Source of the DNA: Arthrobacter sp. SW1
Lineage (GTDB): Bacteria; Actinomycetota; Actinomycetes; Actinomycetales; Micrococcaceae
NCBI RefSeq assembly: GCF_001766675.1
Contig: NZ_MJLT01000003.1
Location: 1-64,000 of the forward strand
DNA: 64,000 nucleotides
Reading direction: 5' to 3'
This document shows positions 41,604 to 51,083 of this stretch, one piece after another. A program made the position numbers and the translations under genes. Below the pieces are notes generated by a model, which made no database searches, was not told the origin of the DNA, and saw only the letters and a program-made list of their open reading frames with translations. Every line of letters begins with the position of its first letter. Positions within the stretch are counted from its first letter, which is position 1.

Positions 41604-43478
41604 TTACGCGAAGCGCGCCAGGGGGTTCTTCAGGCGCCCGGCCATCTGGAGCCCGCCCGAAGGATCGGTGAGGTCCAGCATCTGCTGGTTGTTGCGCAGC
41701 TGAAGGCGGTTCAGGCAGGACAGTTCGAAGTCCGGCGCGAACAGGTCATGCATGGCGAACTGCTCCGCCAGTTCCGGGTGCCGCTTCTGGTAGTCGCGTA
41801 CGACGTCGGCCGTCACCTTCCAGAATTCGTCCTCGCCGAGCGTTCCGTCCTCCGCGAGGATTGCGGACAGGAAGCGGAAGATGCAGTCGAAGACGTCCGT
41901 GAAGATGGCGAGCACCATCTCCTCAGCGGGGATGTCCGCCTTGATGCGGGAGACTTCCTCCGGGAGTTCGAGCCGCTCCCCCATCACCACAATTTCTTCG
42001 GCGATATCCTTCATGATGGCCCGCACCGGCACGCCGTTTTCGAGCACCAGGATGACGTTTTCGCCGTGCGGCATGAAGGCCAGTTCGTACTCGAAGAGGC
42101 AGTGGACCAGCGGGACGAGGTAAGCCTCAAAGTAGCGGCGCAGCCACTCGGCCGGTTCCAGGCCGGACCGTGCGATCAGCGCGGACACCATGGAGTTCCC
42201 CTCGGCATCCACGTGCAGGAGGGCAGCCATGGTGGTGAGCTGCTGGCCTTCCTTGAGCAGCGGCAGCGGACTTTCCCTCCACAGGGCCGAGAGCATTTTG
42301 CGGTACGCGGAGCCCTTGGCGGACGCGGCCTCGTAGTAGTGGTTGTGGTAGCCGATCGCCGCGGTTTCGCGAATCATGGCCAGGCCCCGTTCCTGCAGTT
42401 CGGCGTCGCCGGCGATCAGTTCCTGCAGCCAGTCGTTGATGGCCGGGGTTGCCTTCATGTACTGCGGGGACAGCCCGCGCATGAAGCCCATGTTCAGCAC
42501 GGACATGGCCGTTTTGACGTAGCACTTATTTGGCGCAGACGTGTTAAAAAATGTCCGGATGGACTGCTGCGCCTGGTAGGCGTCCGCGCCTGTACCCAGG
42601 TGCACGATGTGCCGCTGGGCGATCTCCGCCGCGAACGTCACGGTGAGCTTGTTCTCCCACTGCCACGGGTGCACCGGCATAAGCAGGTAGTCCTGCGGAT
42701 CCAGGCCACGGGCGGAGAGTTCGGCGTCGAAGCAGGCCAAAATGCCGGCCCCGAGCTCGGCCTCGAAGTGGGCCCGGTAGCCCAGGCCGGCGCTGGAGGT
42801 GAACACGGCCTTGCTGCGGTGGACGGCAATCCACTGCAGCTGCACCGCGGCACCGGATTCCGGGGCGAAGGCGTGGTAATCCGTGATGCCGAAGCCCAGC
42901 CGGCCGTTGTTGGCCACGAAGCAGGGGTGGCCCTCGCTCATGGTGCGCTCAATCGCCTGGAAATCAGCCGCAACATCCTCGCCGCCGGTGATTCCGGCTG
43001 CGAGCTCCGCCGAGCCCAGCGGGTTGCCCTGCTTGTAGGCGTGGCCGGCCAGGGTGCTGCTGATTTCCTCCAGGTACACCGGCAGCTGTTCCTCGCGGAT
43101 GGCCAGGGTGTCGCGGAATTCGGCGATGAAATCCAAGGCGTCCAGCGGCAGTTCGCTTGGTCCGGCCCCTTCCGTTGCCTCCGCCGGCTCCAACAGAGTC
43201 CGCACGATCGATTCCGCCGGAATGCTCCAGTGCTCAAGTTCCAGCACGCTCGCCTGGAAGCGGTACTCCACGGCGGCGTCGTCGCTCACCACCCGGTACG
43301 TCCCGACGCCGGCGCCCTCCTCCCGTACCAGTTCCGGCACCAGGATGCGCTCGTGCGAAAACTCGGCAATCGCCTTGCGGACCAGGTGCCGGTTGGCGGC
43401 GGCCCAGCGTTCCGGGGTGAGGTGTTCCACCGACGCGGCGTCCTGCCCGGCGACGGTCTCTTCGAGAATGGCGGTCAT
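41604..43478 (-). CDS. desD: Desferrioxamine-type siderophore synthetase (IucA/IucC family)
   Basis: NIS synthetases of this family activate a carboxylate with ATP and join it to the amine of N-hydroxy-N-succinyl (or acetyl) cadaverine units. DesD makes desferrioxamine E/B. The 624-residue protein has the IucA/IucC block (about 190-430: SEGHPCFVANNGRLGFGITD, MPVHPWQWENKL, KTAMSVLNMGFMRGLSP) and a FhuF-like C-terminal domain. The start is ATG 43478 with AGGAGA upstream, overlapping the desC stop; a longer frame to 43568 lies inside desC. It is the last gene of desABCD. Confidence 0.93.
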   Translation of the reverse strand: MTAILEETVAGQDAASVEHLTPERWAAANRHLVRKAIAEFSHERILVPELVREEGAGVGTYRVVSDDAAVEYRFQASVLELEHWSIPAESIVRTLLEPAEATEGAGPSELPLDALDFIAEFRDTLAIREEQLPVYLEEISSTLAGHAYKQGNPLGSAELAAGITGGEDVAADFQAIERTMSEGHPCFVANNGRLGFGITDYHAFAPESGAAVQLQWIAVHRSKAVFTSSAGLGYRAHFEAELGAGILACFDAELSARGLDPQDYLLMPVHPWQWENKLTVTFAAEIAQRHIVHLGTGADAYQAQQSIRTFFNTSAPNKCYVKTAMSVLNMGFMRGLSPQYMKATPAINDWLQELIAGDAELQERGLAMIRETAAIGYHNHYYEAASAKGSAYRKMLSALWRESPLPLLKEGQQLTTMAALLHVDAEGNSMVSALIARSGLEPAEWLRRYFEAYLVPLVHCLFEYELAFMPHGENVILVLENGVPVRAIMKDIAEEIVVMGERLELPEEVSRIKADIPAEEMVLAIFTDVFDCIFRFLSAILAEDGTLGEDEFWKVTADVVRDYQKRHPELAEQFAMHDLFAPDFELSCLNRLQLRNNQQMLDLTDPSGGLQMAGRLKNPLARFA

Positions 43479-44077
43479 CGGCTTTCTCCTGCGGTGTCGT
43501 AAGCGGGGTCCGCTGCCGCGGCAGCGAGCACGGGGGTCAGGGTCGCGAGGAAATCGGCCCGGGTGCAAAAGCTCAGGAGCGCTTCCTTATGCTTCTCAGA
43601 AGGGTCGACGGCGGGAAGCGTCACCACCCGCTCGGGGCGGAAGCCCACCCGTTCGTTCAGGACGTGGATCTTGTGGTTCCTGGCGTCAGGTTCCACCACC
43701 ACCCGTTCGGTCTGCGGGTCTTCGAAGAGCTGCGCCATGACGGACTGCATCACGGCGGTGGTGTACCCGGGCTGCGGTTCGCCGGCGGGTGGCGCGACCA
43801 GCAGGTGCATGCCGATATCGCCCGGCTGCACCTCATAAACGGCGGCCAAAGGCGATTCGCGCGGCTGGTACCGCTCCATCAGGAAGGCGGGTTCGCCGTC
43901 GTCGAGTCCCAGGAACGCCTGGTGGTGGCCGCTGGCGGCAATGCCCGCGTACTCGTCCTCAACATCCTGGACTGTGGAGGACAGCATGCCCCAGAAGCGG
44001 GCGTAGGGCTGGCTCACCCAGCTGTGGAGGAGCGGCGCGTCGGCCGCCGGGTCCACGGGGCGGAACGTGAAGCTCAT
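43475..44077 (-). CDS. desC: Siderophore acyltransferase (GNAT, IucB/MbtK type)
   Basis: This 200-residue GNAT-fold enzyme of the siderophore class acylates N-hydroxycadaverine with acetyl- or succinyl-CoA. The family features [20 protein letters not shown] at the start, [12 protein letters not shown], and [23 protein letters not shown] are all present. The VEPDARN segment holds the catalytic Asp/Asn region of the N-hydroxylysine acyltransferase subgroup. It overlaps desB by four bases and desD by four bases. Confidence 0.9.
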   Translation of the reverse strand: MSFTFRPVDPAADAPLLHSWVSQPYARFWGMLSSTVQDVEDEYAGIAASGHHQAFLGLDDGEPAFLMERYQPRESPLAAVYEVQPGDIGMHLLVAPPAGEPQPGYTTAVMQSVMAQLFEDPQTERVVVEPDARNHKIHVLNERVGFRPERVVTLPAVDPSEKHKEALLSFCTRADFLATLTPVLAAAAADPAYDTAGESR

Positions 44078-45468
44078 GCGTTCACCGCCACAGGCTCGCC
44101 TGCAGCGGCGGGCGCCCCGGCAGCGGCTACGGCTGCCGGCGGCGCGCCGAACTGCTGGAAGGCGATGCTGCGTTCGATCGGGTAGACCTCGCGGCCGGTG
44201 ACTTCGCGCAGGATCCAGGAGTTGCGGTAGGCGGCCATGCCGAGATCCGGGGTGACGAAGCCGTGCGTGTGCAGCTCCGCGTTCTGGACGAAGATTTCGC
44301 CGGGTTCGACGCCGGCGCTGTAGTTGCGTGCCACGTCGAAGCGGCCGCGGTAGTCACGGCGGATGCGGTCCTCGATTCCGGCCAGGAAGCCCGGCTCCTG
44401 GTACTTGTAGCCGGTGGCGAACACGACAGCCTCGGACTCCAGGGTGTAGTCCCGGCCGTGCTCTTCGTGGCGCAGCTCCAGGGTGTGGGCGCCCTTGGCG
44501 GCGTCCCAGGAAGCGGCGTTGAGCGAGGAGTGCGTGAACAGCTGCGTATCCACCATGCCGGAGAGGCTCTTGGTGTAGAGGAGATCGTAGATATCGTCGA
44601 TCAGATCCGAGTTGATGCCCTTGTACAGGTTCTTCTGGCTGTCGATGAGCGAATCACGCTGTTCCGCCGGGAGGGAATGGAAGTAGTCCACGTACTCAGG
44701 GGACGTCATTTCGAGGGTGAGCTTGGTGTACTCCAGCGGGAAGAAACGTCCGGAACGGGTCACCCAGTTGAGCTGGTAGCCGTGGACGTCGATTTCGCTG
44801 AGCAGCTCGTAGTAGATCTCCGCCGCGCTCTGGCCGCTGCCGACGATCGTGATGCTGCGCTTGGACTGCAGCTCGGCCTTCTTCTGCAGGTATTCGGCGT
44901 TGTGGAGGACCAGTCCGCCGGCGTTCGGGCCGGAGACGATTCCTGCACAGGCTGCCGGAATGTAGGGGGTGGTGCCGGTGCCCAGCACCAGCCGCCGCGC
45001 CCTGAGCACCCCGGCGCCTTCCGGGCCCTGCACGGAAAGCGTGTACACGCCGTCGTCGTAGCTCACATCCAGCACATCCGTGCTAAAACGCACGGAATCC
45101 AGCTGGCCGGCCACCCACTGGCAGTACTGGTTGAACTCGGCGCGCAGCGGGTAGAAGTTTTCCCGGATGTAGAAGCGGTAGAGGCGGCCGGTCTGCTTGA
45201 GGAAGTTCAGGAAGGAGAACTTGGACGTCGGATCGGCCAGGGTGACCAGGTCCGCCATGAACGGAACCTGCAGATGCGCCGGTTCCAGCATCATGCCGGG
45301 GTGCCAGTCGAAGGATTCGCGGCGCTCCAGGAACACGGCGTCCAGGCCGTCGACCGGCTCGCTCAGGGCAGCCAGGCCCAGGTTGAACGGACCCAGGCCG
45401 ATGCCGGCGAGGTCGTAGATGCGGCCTTCGGCAGAGGCCGGCGATTCCTTGGGGGCGGTGGTGCTCAT
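44074..45468 (-). CDS. desB: Cadaverine/lysine N-monooxygenase
   Basis: This 464-residue flavin N-hydroxylase of the IucD/SidA/DesB family inserts oxygen on the amine of cadaverine to form the hydroxamate precursor. Cofactor regions are [14 protein letters not shown] near residue 22 (FAD), [20 protein letters not shown], and [15 protein letters not shown] (NADPH). [10 protein letters not shown] lies near residue 370. It overlaps desA by four bases. Substrate cadaverine versus lysine is inferred from the adjacent decarboxylase. Confidence 0.92.
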   Translation of the reverse strand: MSTTAPKESPASAEGRIYDLAGIGLGPFNLGLAALSEPVDGLDAVFLERRESFDWHPGMMLEPAHLQVPFMADLVTLADPTSKFSFLNFLKQTGRLYRFYIRENFYPLRAEFNQYCQWVAGQLDSVRFSTDVLDVSYDDGVYTLSVQGPEGAGVLRARRLVLGTGTTPYIPAACAGIVSGPNAGGLVLHNAEYLQKKAELQSKRSITIVGSGQSAAEIYYELLSEIDVHGYQLNWVTRSGRFFPLEYTKLTLEMTSPEYVDYFHSLPAEQRDSLIDSQKNLYKGINSDLIDDIYDLLYTKSLSGMVDTQLFTHSSLNAASWDAAKGAHTLELRHEEHGRDYTLESEAVVFATGYKYQEPGFLAGIEDRIRRDYRGRFDVARNYSAGVEPGEIFVQNAELHTHGFVTPDLGMAAYRNSWILREVTGREVYPIERSIAFQQFGAPPAAVAAAGAPAAAGEPVAVNA

Positions 45469-47135
45469 GCTGCGTTGTCCTTGCTGTGTGCTTCCTTGGC
45501 GAGCAGGCCGGCGCCGGTGCGGCGCAGGAGCTCGATGATTTCGCGGATGTCGTTCCGGCTTGCCTCGGCGTTGAGGAGCGTGAACTTCAGGTAGTGGTGG
45601 CCATCCACCTTGGTACCGGCCACCACGGCTTCACCGGAGGCGAAGACGGCGGCGCGGATGGCGGGGTTGAGGCGGTCGGCGGAATCTTCGTCGAGGCGGA
45701 CGCCGTCCACCCCGGCACCGTCCACAACGGGCCGGTACCGGAACACGAGGGTGCTCAGCTGCGGTTCGGCGGCGAGCTCGAAGTCCGGATCGTCGGCCAG
45801 GAGCGTGCCGACGCGGCCTGCGAGGTCGATGGCTTCGTCAAATAGGGCACCGATCGCCTCGGCGCCCATGGTGCGCAGGGTGAGCCACAGCTTGAGGGCG
45901 TCGAAGCGGCGCGTGGTCTGGATGCTCTTGTCCACCTGGTTGGGGACCTGGGCCTTGGCGGCGCTTTCCGGGTTGAGGTAGTCCGCGTAGTACGTGACGT
46001 GGCGCAGCATGGCGCCGTTGCGAACGATCAGGGCGCTCGAGCTGACGGGCTGGAAGTAGGTCTTGTGGTAGTCCACTGTGACGGAATCGGCCAGCTGCGT
46101 GCCGTCGATCAGGTGGCGGTAACGGTTGGAGACCAGCAGGCCGCCACCGTACGCGGCGTCCACGTGCAGCCAGGAGTCGTAGGCGCGGGCCAGGGCGGCG
46201 AGCTCCGCGAGCGGGTCCACTGAACCGAAGTCCGTGGTCCCGGCGGTGGCCACCACAGCCATCGGCACCAGGCCGGCGTCGTGCGTTTCGGCAAGGGCGG
46301 CCGCCAGCGCGGCGGGATCCATGCGGTGGTCCGCGGCGGTGGGGACCGCGATGACGGCGTCGAAACCGAGGCCGAGCATGGACGCGGACTTCTGGATGCT
46401 GAAGTGGCTGTCCTGCGAGGTGAAGATGCGCAGGCGGTCCAGCAGGTGCGGGAGGCGGGCCTCGGCGGCTTCGGCGCTGCCGGCGCGGAGCTTGGCGACG
46501 GCGTGGTTGCGGGCGATCAGGAGGGCCTGGAAGTTGGACTGGCTGCCGCCGGAGGTGAACACGCCGTCGGCGTCATTGCCGAATCCGAGGCGTTCAGCTG
46601 TCCAGTCGATGAGGCGGCGTTCGATCATGGTGGCGCCCGCGCTCTGGTCCCAGGTGTCCATGGAGGAGTTCACTGCCGAGAGCACGGCTTCTCCCACCAG
46701 CGCCGGGATGACCACGGGGCAGTTCAGGTGCGCGGCGTAGCGGGAATCGTGGAAGTAGATGGCGTCCTTGAGGTAGAGCTCGTCGAGTTCCTCGAGGGCG
46801 GCTGCGGTGTCCTGGAGCGGGCGGCTGAGGTCGACGGCGTCGACCTTCGCCTTAAGCCCTTCATGCCCGACGCCGGTGAACGGCCGGGCGGTCCGCTGGA
46901 CTTTGGTGGCCACGGCGTTGACGCCCTGCAGCACCTGCGCCACATAGCTGGGCGAGTTCCGCGCATTGAAGAGCTGGTTGGTGGCGGCGAGGGCGAGCTC
47001 CACGCTGGAGCCGAAGTCCTGTTCCGCGGCAATCCCGCTCGCGCCGATCACCTCACCGGCATCTGCGCCAGTCTCTGCGCCGGCTTCTACACCGATTTCT
47101 ACACCGGGGCGCATTTCCATGCTGGGCGACGTCAC
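45465..47135 (-). CDS. desA: PLP-dependent lysine decarboxylase of siderophore synthesis
   Basis: This 556-residue group II (glutamate/tyrosine-type) decarboxylase, in a des operon, is expected to make cadaverine from lysine. The PLP lysine is Lys358 in [12 protein letters not shown], and [11 protein letters not shown] carries the aspartate that contacts the PLP ring nitrogen. [17 protein letters not shown] also matches. Residues 8-40 are a low-complexity Gly/Glu/Ala repeat ([16 protein letters not shown]), probably disordered. The start is GTG 47135, because AAGGAGG sits 5 bases before it. It is first in the operon behind an iron-box promoter. Confidence 0.91.
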   Translation of the reverse strand: MTSPSMEMRPGVEIGVEAGAETGADAGEVIGASGIAAEQDFGSSVELALAATNQLFNARNSPSYVAQVLQGVNAVATKVQRTARPFTGVGHEGLKAKVDAVDLSRPLQDTAAALEELDELYLKDAIYFHDSRYAAHLNCPVVIPALVGEAVLSAVNSSMDTWDQSAGATMIERRLIDWTAERLGFGNDADGVFTSGGSQSNFQALLIARNHAVAKLRAGSAEAAEARLPHLLDRLRIFTSQDSHFSIQKSASMLGLGFDAVIAVPTAADHRMDPAALAAALAETHDAGLVPMAVVATAGTTDFGSVDPLAELAALARAYDSWLHVDAAYGGGLLVSNRYRHLIDGTQLADSVTVDYHKTYFQPVSSSALIVRNGAMLRHVTYYADYLNPESAAKAQVPNQVDKSIQTTRRFDALKLWLTLRTMGAEAIGALFDEAIDLAGRVGTLLADDPDFELAAEPQLSTLVFRYRPVVDGAGVDGVRLDEDSADRLNPAIRAAVFASGEAVVAGTKVDGHHYLKFTLLNAEASRNDIREIIELLRRTGAGLLAKEAHSKDNAA

Positions 47136-47191
47136 GTCGGCCTCCTTCCGTTGGGTTTGGAACACGTGCCCAACGGATGCTGCGCACACTG

Positions 47192-47234
47192 TTAGGCAAG
47201 GCAAGCCTTACTTAGCCTTACCTTTTAGTCAAAC
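47192..47234 (-). promoter_or_regulatory. Iron-regulated des promoter with two overlapping DtxR/IdeR-like boxes
   Basis: TTAGGCAAGGCAAGCCTTA (47192-47210) matches the DtxR/IdeR 19-bp box at most conserved positions. An overlapping second copy lies at about 47207-47225 (minus strand AAAGGTAAGGCTAAGTAAG). TTGACT on the minus strand at 47234-47229 could be the -35 element, which puts both boxes over the promoter core. Iron-loaded repressor would shut the operon. Confidence 0.8.
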
Positions 47235-47776
47235 TTTTGTGCCCTAATTCACGAGGTATGACGGGGCGGGTACCGTTGACTGGCCTCGACCGGCCGGGGT
47301 GCTGTAATTTGCCCGGTTTCGGATGGCGGGTTCGGTGCCTGCGTTGCCGGGGCACTGCCCCGTTCTTCGCGCTACCGTCGGCAAGGTGCGGCAGCTCGAA
47401 GCTCCGGCGCCAGCGCGTGCGCTCCCTCCCGGTTGCTTCTCTGTCTCCGTCTCGGGATGCCCGGGATTCCGCGGATTTCCGGGGCCGTGTCGGAGAGGGT
47501 GGCTGGGCAAGCGGGACGGAAGGTTATAACAGCGCTTTCCCCTGCTCCAACTGCCTGGCCTGCGTCGCTGAGAGGTGGCGCTCCGCTTCTTTCTTTTCGC
47601 CGCGCTTCGTTCCTGGTGCTGCGGGAGTCCGCGCGTCGCCAAGGACGACGCGCGTCGAAAAGCACCGGCCGCAGCGCTCGATGCCGAGCCGTCGATGATG
47701 CCGTTCGGTGTAGAGTCCACAGCAACGTCTGCCCGTGGTGCCGCCCCGGGCATGGAACAGCATCCAAGGGGGGACG
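47235..47776. other. 542-bp spacer without a recognisable gene
   Basis: Neither strand shows a frame with gene-like composition or a good ribosome site. Two clean hairpins are visible: CGGGGC/GCCCCG (47348-47362), and a 9-bp stem CGCGCGTCG/CGACGCGCG (47630-47638 with 47646-47654) that could end a transcript from the left. A small RNA or decayed gene cannot be excluded. Confidence 0.45.
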
Positions 47777-48124
47777 ATGCAGGATACGAACAACGCCGGC
47801 GCAAGCTTCCGGGAAATCGACGAGCACGGAAACGCGGTCCCGCATGAGCCCCTTGCAGCTCCGGAAGAAACCCGGAAGTTCCAGATCAACCCGTTCATCG
47901 TGGCGCTCTGGGTCCTCGACGCGGCGCTCATGCTCCTCGTCGGGTGGGCCTTGGGCGAAAATTTCGGACCCGCCGGTTACGGCATTGAATCCTACTCCGG
48001 GCCTACCCCACTGTTCTTGATTCTGATGGGCTCCATCCCGCAGATCCTGCCCGTTCCCTTGGTAATGACCACCGCGTTGCTCTTCTGGCACGCCTGGCAG
48101 TGGCAGAAGCGCCGGGCCTCCTGA
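47777..48124 (+). CDS. Small two-helix membrane protein
   Basis: This 115-residue protein has a polar N-terminus of about 45 residues and two hydrophobic segments (about 51-72 and 84-108). A short basic tail WQWQKRRAS follows. The start is ATG 47777 with AAGGGGGGACG upstream. It is followed 5 bases later by the kinase gene, so co-transcription is likely. I recognise no family; function unknown. Confidence 0.7.
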   Translation: MQDTNNAGASFREIDEHGNAVPHEPLAAPEETRKFQINPFIVALWVLDAALMLLVGWALGENFGPAGYGIESYSGPTPLFLILMGSIPQILPVPLVMTTALLFWHAWQWQKRRAS

Positions 48125-48129
48125 GTCTA

Positions 48130-48804
48130 ATGGACTCTCCGAAACGGACAGTTCGGGATGGTCTTCTGCAATTCCTGGCAGACGAGATTCCCCATAACGG
48201 TGACCATTTCACCTTGGTCGCCGTCGATGGCGTGGACGGAAGCGGAAAGTCCACCTTTGCACGCGCATTGGCAGCCCGAATGAGCGGACCCGTCGTCGTT
48301 ATCGAAGCGGATAATTTCCATCATCTGAGCTCTGTGCGCTACAGGCTCGGCCGAAGTTCACCCGAGGGTTTCTGGCAGGACAGCTACGACTACGAAGCGC
48401 TGCTGCGGGACGCAATCCTCCCCTTCGGGCCGGGAGGCAACGGACGGTTCAAGACCGCGGCAACCGACCTTGAGCGGGACGTTTACGTGGATCAGCCTGT
48501 CCAACAGGCTCCGCCCGGAAGCATCGCAATCATCGAAGGCATGTTCCTTCACCGCGACGAACTGCGCTGCTACTGGGACTACTCGATTTTCCTGGACGTG
48601 CCCTTCGACGAGACGGCAGCCCGCATGGCACGGAGAGACGGAAGCCCCGCCGATCCTGCGCACCCTAAAATGCGGCGCTACGTGGAGGGCCAGCGGATCT
48701 ACTTCCGCACGTGTGCCCCGTGGTTACGCGCAAACCGGATCGTGGACAACAGGGACTGGAACCACCCGGCGATAGTCAGCCCTGAATCACGAGGTCTCAG
48801 CTAA
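48130..48804 (+). CDS. Uridine-kinase-like P-loop kinase
   Basis: This 224-residue kinase of the uridine/nucleoside kinase fold has Walker A GVDGSGKS at about residues 37-44, VIEADNFHHLS as the D-containing substrate loop, and IAIIEGMFLHRDEL with the Walker-B-like strand. FDETAARMARRDG may be the lid arginines. The substrate may be a nucleoside or another small molecule; many actinobacterial members are unassigned. ATG 48130 is chosen because upstream in-frame sequence overlaps the preceding gene. Confidence 0.83.
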   Translation: MDSPKRTVRDGLLQFLADEIPHNGDHFTLVAVDGVDGSGKSTFARALAARMSGPVVVIEADNFHHLSSVRYRLGRSSPEGFWQDSYDYEALLRDAILPFGPGGNGRFKTAATDLERDVYVDQPVQQAPPGSIAIIEGMFLHRDELRCYWDYSIFLDVPFDETAARMARRDGSPADPAHPKMRRYVEGQRIYFRTCAPWLRANRIVDNRDWNHPAIVSPESRGLS

Positions 48805-48822
48805 GCCAGCCCGCCGCCCCCG

Positions 48823-49179
48823 CTACTCGTTCCCGGGCTCTCCCACAGGTCGCTCCGCCGGCCAGTCGACGTCGAGTTCGTAACCTTCGTGCTTGCGCAG
48901 GTAGGCGGCGATGAAGGGGCAGTGCGGAATGATGCGTTTCCCGGAGGCCACCACGTCGTCCAGGGCGAAGCGGGCCAGGACGTTCGCCAGGCCGCGGCCC
49001 TTGAATTGCGGCTTGGTCTCGGTGTGCGTGAAGTCGATATGGCCGGGCCGGTCCATGAACTGCGAGATCACCGCCAGTTCGCCGTTCACCAGAAGTTCGT
49101 AGCGGTGGAATTTGTCGTTCCGGACGGTGGTCACGTCGCCGTGGAACGACTCTGCCTGGGAATCCTTGGACTCGGTCAT
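48823..49179 (-). CDS. Short GNAT acetyltransferase (Acetyltransf_CG / YjdJ type)
   Basis: This 118-residue protein belongs to the short GNAT group (PF14542), with the one-domain pattern DKFHRYELLVNGELAVISQF, FTHTETKPQFKGRGLANVLA (acetyl-CoA loop KGRGLA) and IIPHCPFIAAYLRKHEGYEL. The HCPF...Y residues are typical of the subgroup. The target is unknown. The start is ATG 49179, overlapping the acyltransferase stop by four bases. Confidence 0.88.
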   Translation of the reverse strand: MTESKDSQAESFHGDVTTVRNDKFHRYELLVNGELAVISQFMDRPGHIDFTHTETKPQFKGRGLANVLARFALDDVVASGKRIIPHCPFIAAYLRKHEGYELDVDWPAERPVGEPGNE

Positions 49180-50519
49180 GGTTCGACCTTGGCACGTATT
49201 CCACGTTGGTGCAACGGCGCGGAACGGTCCGTCGGGGCCGGCTCCACCACCCGCCCGAGCAGCAGCACGGCGAGCATGAAGCACGCCGCTCCGCCGCCGA
49301 GCAAGCCCAGCGTCAGCCCGTTCAGCGCGGCGTCCACCATCGGGATGAAGACCACGACGCCGGCCGTCACCACGGCGGCCGGCGCGCGGCCCCGGGCGTG
49401 GACGGCCGCCGTCGGGCGTTCCTCGAGCCTGCCGAACAACAGCAGTACCGGCAGGAGCAGCACGACGACGGCGAGCAGCACCAGCGGCCGCGCCCACCAC
49501 CAGGCGGCGGAGCCGGCAGCCGGTTGGGGGAAGTCGCTGAGCAGCAGCAGGCCGGACATCGCGACGAGCAGCGGAAGGTGCCAAAGGTAGACCGTCATGG
49601 AGCGGCGTCCGGCCACGGCAACCGCCCCGATCACCCAGCGCACCCGGCCCAGCCACGCCAGTGCGGGCCGGAGCAACTGCAGGGTGGCGGCCTGTGAGAG
49701 GCCAAGCAGCAGCATGCACAGGTTCGGCGGGTTCAGGTTCACGATCATGTTGCCGGAGTACACCCCGGCCCCGGTGACCAAGCCGAGCAACAGGTTGCTT
49801 CCGACCACCAGGCCCAGCAGCCATCCGCTGCTGCGGCCGGCCAGGAAGCCGTCGGCGATGAAGAAGCCGAATTGCTGCACCGCGCACCACACGAACACCA
49901 TGTTGAGTGCCGCGATCAAAGGCAGCGCTCCCCGCAGGCTGTCCACCGCAATCACCGCGGCCACCAGGCCGCCCAGCGTCAGCCACGGAGCACGTGAATG
50001 CAGCCGGGCCAGCAACGGGACGCTCAGCTGCGCCGCGAGGTAAGCGGCCAGGAACCACAACGGCATCCCGGCGCCGGTGGCCATGAGCTGGATGACCTGC
50101 GGATGCACGCCCAGCAGTTGTGCCGCGAAGAGCCCTGCGAACATCACGGCCAGCAGTGCCGTGGCCGGCCGGACCAGGCGCAGCAGCCGTAGTTGGGCGT
50201 AGTCCACACCGGTTCCGCCACGGGCCCGTAGCCGCCGCCAGGATTCAAGCCCGGTAATCCCGCCGAGCACGAAGAACAGCGGCATGACCTGGAAAACCCA
50301 GAGCACGGGCTCGAACCAACGCTGCTCCATGAGGGTGTTTTCCGTGGTCACGGTGCCGTCGGCGTGAAGGACCGGGCTGACCATCATGCAGTGCGAGAGC
50401 ACCACCAGCGTGAGGCAAAAGAAACGGGCGATATCGATGACCGGGTCCCGCCGAACCCCTCCGGCGGCCTGCCCGGATCCCGCCTTGGCCGGCTCGGCCC
50501 TGTTCCCCCAGAATCCCAT
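49176..50519 (-). CDS. Acyltransferase-3 family membrane protein
   Basis: This 447-residue membrane protein has about ten helices. The opening RDPVIDIARFFCLTLVVLSHCMM contains the family arginine-aspartate and the histidine of the first helix in acyltransferase-3 (OafA/NodX-like) proteins. MPLFFVLGGITGLESWRR and MTVYLWHLPLLVAMSGLLLL are further matches. These enzymes move acyl groups onto cell-surface sugars or lipids. The substrate cannot be predicted. It lies in one transcript with the GNAT gene. Confidence 0.85.
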   Translation of the reverse strand: MGFWGNRAEPAKAGSGQAAGGVRRDPVIDIARFFCLTLVVLSHCMMVSPVLHADGTVTTENTLMEQRWFEPVLWVFQVMPLFFVLGGITGLESWRRLRARGGTGVDYAQLRLLRLVRPATALLAVMFAGLFAAQLLGVHPQVIQLMATGAGMPLWFLAAYLAAQLSVPLLARLHSRAPWLTLGGLVAAVIAVDSLRGALPLIAALNMVFVWCAVQQFGFFIADGFLAGRSSGWLLGLVVGSNLLLGLVTGAGVYSGNMIVNLNPPNLCMLLLGLSQAATLQLLRPALAWLGRVRWVIGAVAVAGRRSMTVYLWHLPLLVAMSGLLLLSDFPQPAAGSAAWWWARPLVLLAVVVLLLPVLLLFGRLEERPTAAVHARGRAPAAVVTAGVVVFIPMVDAALNGLTLGLLGGGAACFMLAVLLLGRVVEPAPTDRSAPLHQRGIRAKVEP

Positions 50520-50638
50520 CGCGCCCCCTGCGGCTGATGTTTCCCTGCTGGGTCCATTCTCCGCCGAGTTGGCGTTTCACGGCAGTGTTGCCGCAGCGGA
50601 CTCCCGAGAAGTGCCATCTCGGCGAGCGGGAGCGCCCG

Positions 50639-51031
50639 TCAGCCCAGCGTGACCGCCAGGATTCCGAGCACGACGGCGAGCAGCGGCGTCGTGCCCTGGA
50701 TCGCCGCCGGGCGGAGGTACTTGCTGCCGCCGCTCACCAGGACGAGCGAGGCAAGCAGCATCGAACCGCAGGAACTGAAGACCAGCGTCCAGCCGATCTG
50801 GGACTGGCCGGCCCCCACGAAAGCGATGCCGGCGAGCGCGCCGATGGCGAGGAACAGGTTGTAGAAGCCCTGGTTGAAGGCCATGGACTTGTTGGTGTCG
50901 GCGTCGGACTGGGATGCGACTCCGAAGCGCTTCCATGTTTCCGGACGGCTCCAAGTGATGGATTCCATGGTGAAGATGAAGATGTGCAGGAGGCCCGCGA
51001 GCAGCGCGAACACCAAGGAAGCGATAGTCAT
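50639..51031 (-). CDS. DUF1304 membrane protein
   Basis: This 130-residue membrane protein has four hydrophobic segments. The DUF1304 pattern is clear: HIFIFTMESITWSRPETWKRF near the start, then NQGFYNLFLAIGALAG and a closing LLAVVLGILAVTLG. Function is unknown; it has been named an integral membrane protein in many genomes. It is separated from neighbours by about 50 and 120 bases. Confidence 0.9.
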   Translation of the reverse strand: MTIASLVFALLAGLLHIFIFTMESITWSRPETWKRFGVASQSDADTNKSMAFNQGFYNLFLAIGALAGIAFVGAGQSQIGWTLVFSSCGSMLLASLVLVSGGSKYLRPAAIQGTTPLLAVVLGILAVTLG

Positions 51032-51083
51032 GTACCGATCCTAGCCGCGCCGCCCGCAGCGCCCCCCCACACACACTCAACAT

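Noticed and set aside
47263..47365. tRNA or other structural RNA gene
   Set aside because: The hairpin at 47348-47362 caught the eye but no cloverleaf, TTCGANTC-like T-loop or anticodon stem can be built around it.
47244..47804. 186-codon minus-strand gene in the des upstream spacer
   Set aside because: It overlaps the start of the 47777 gene, has no ribosome site and a Ser/Arg/Pro-rich composition typical of random high-GC frames.
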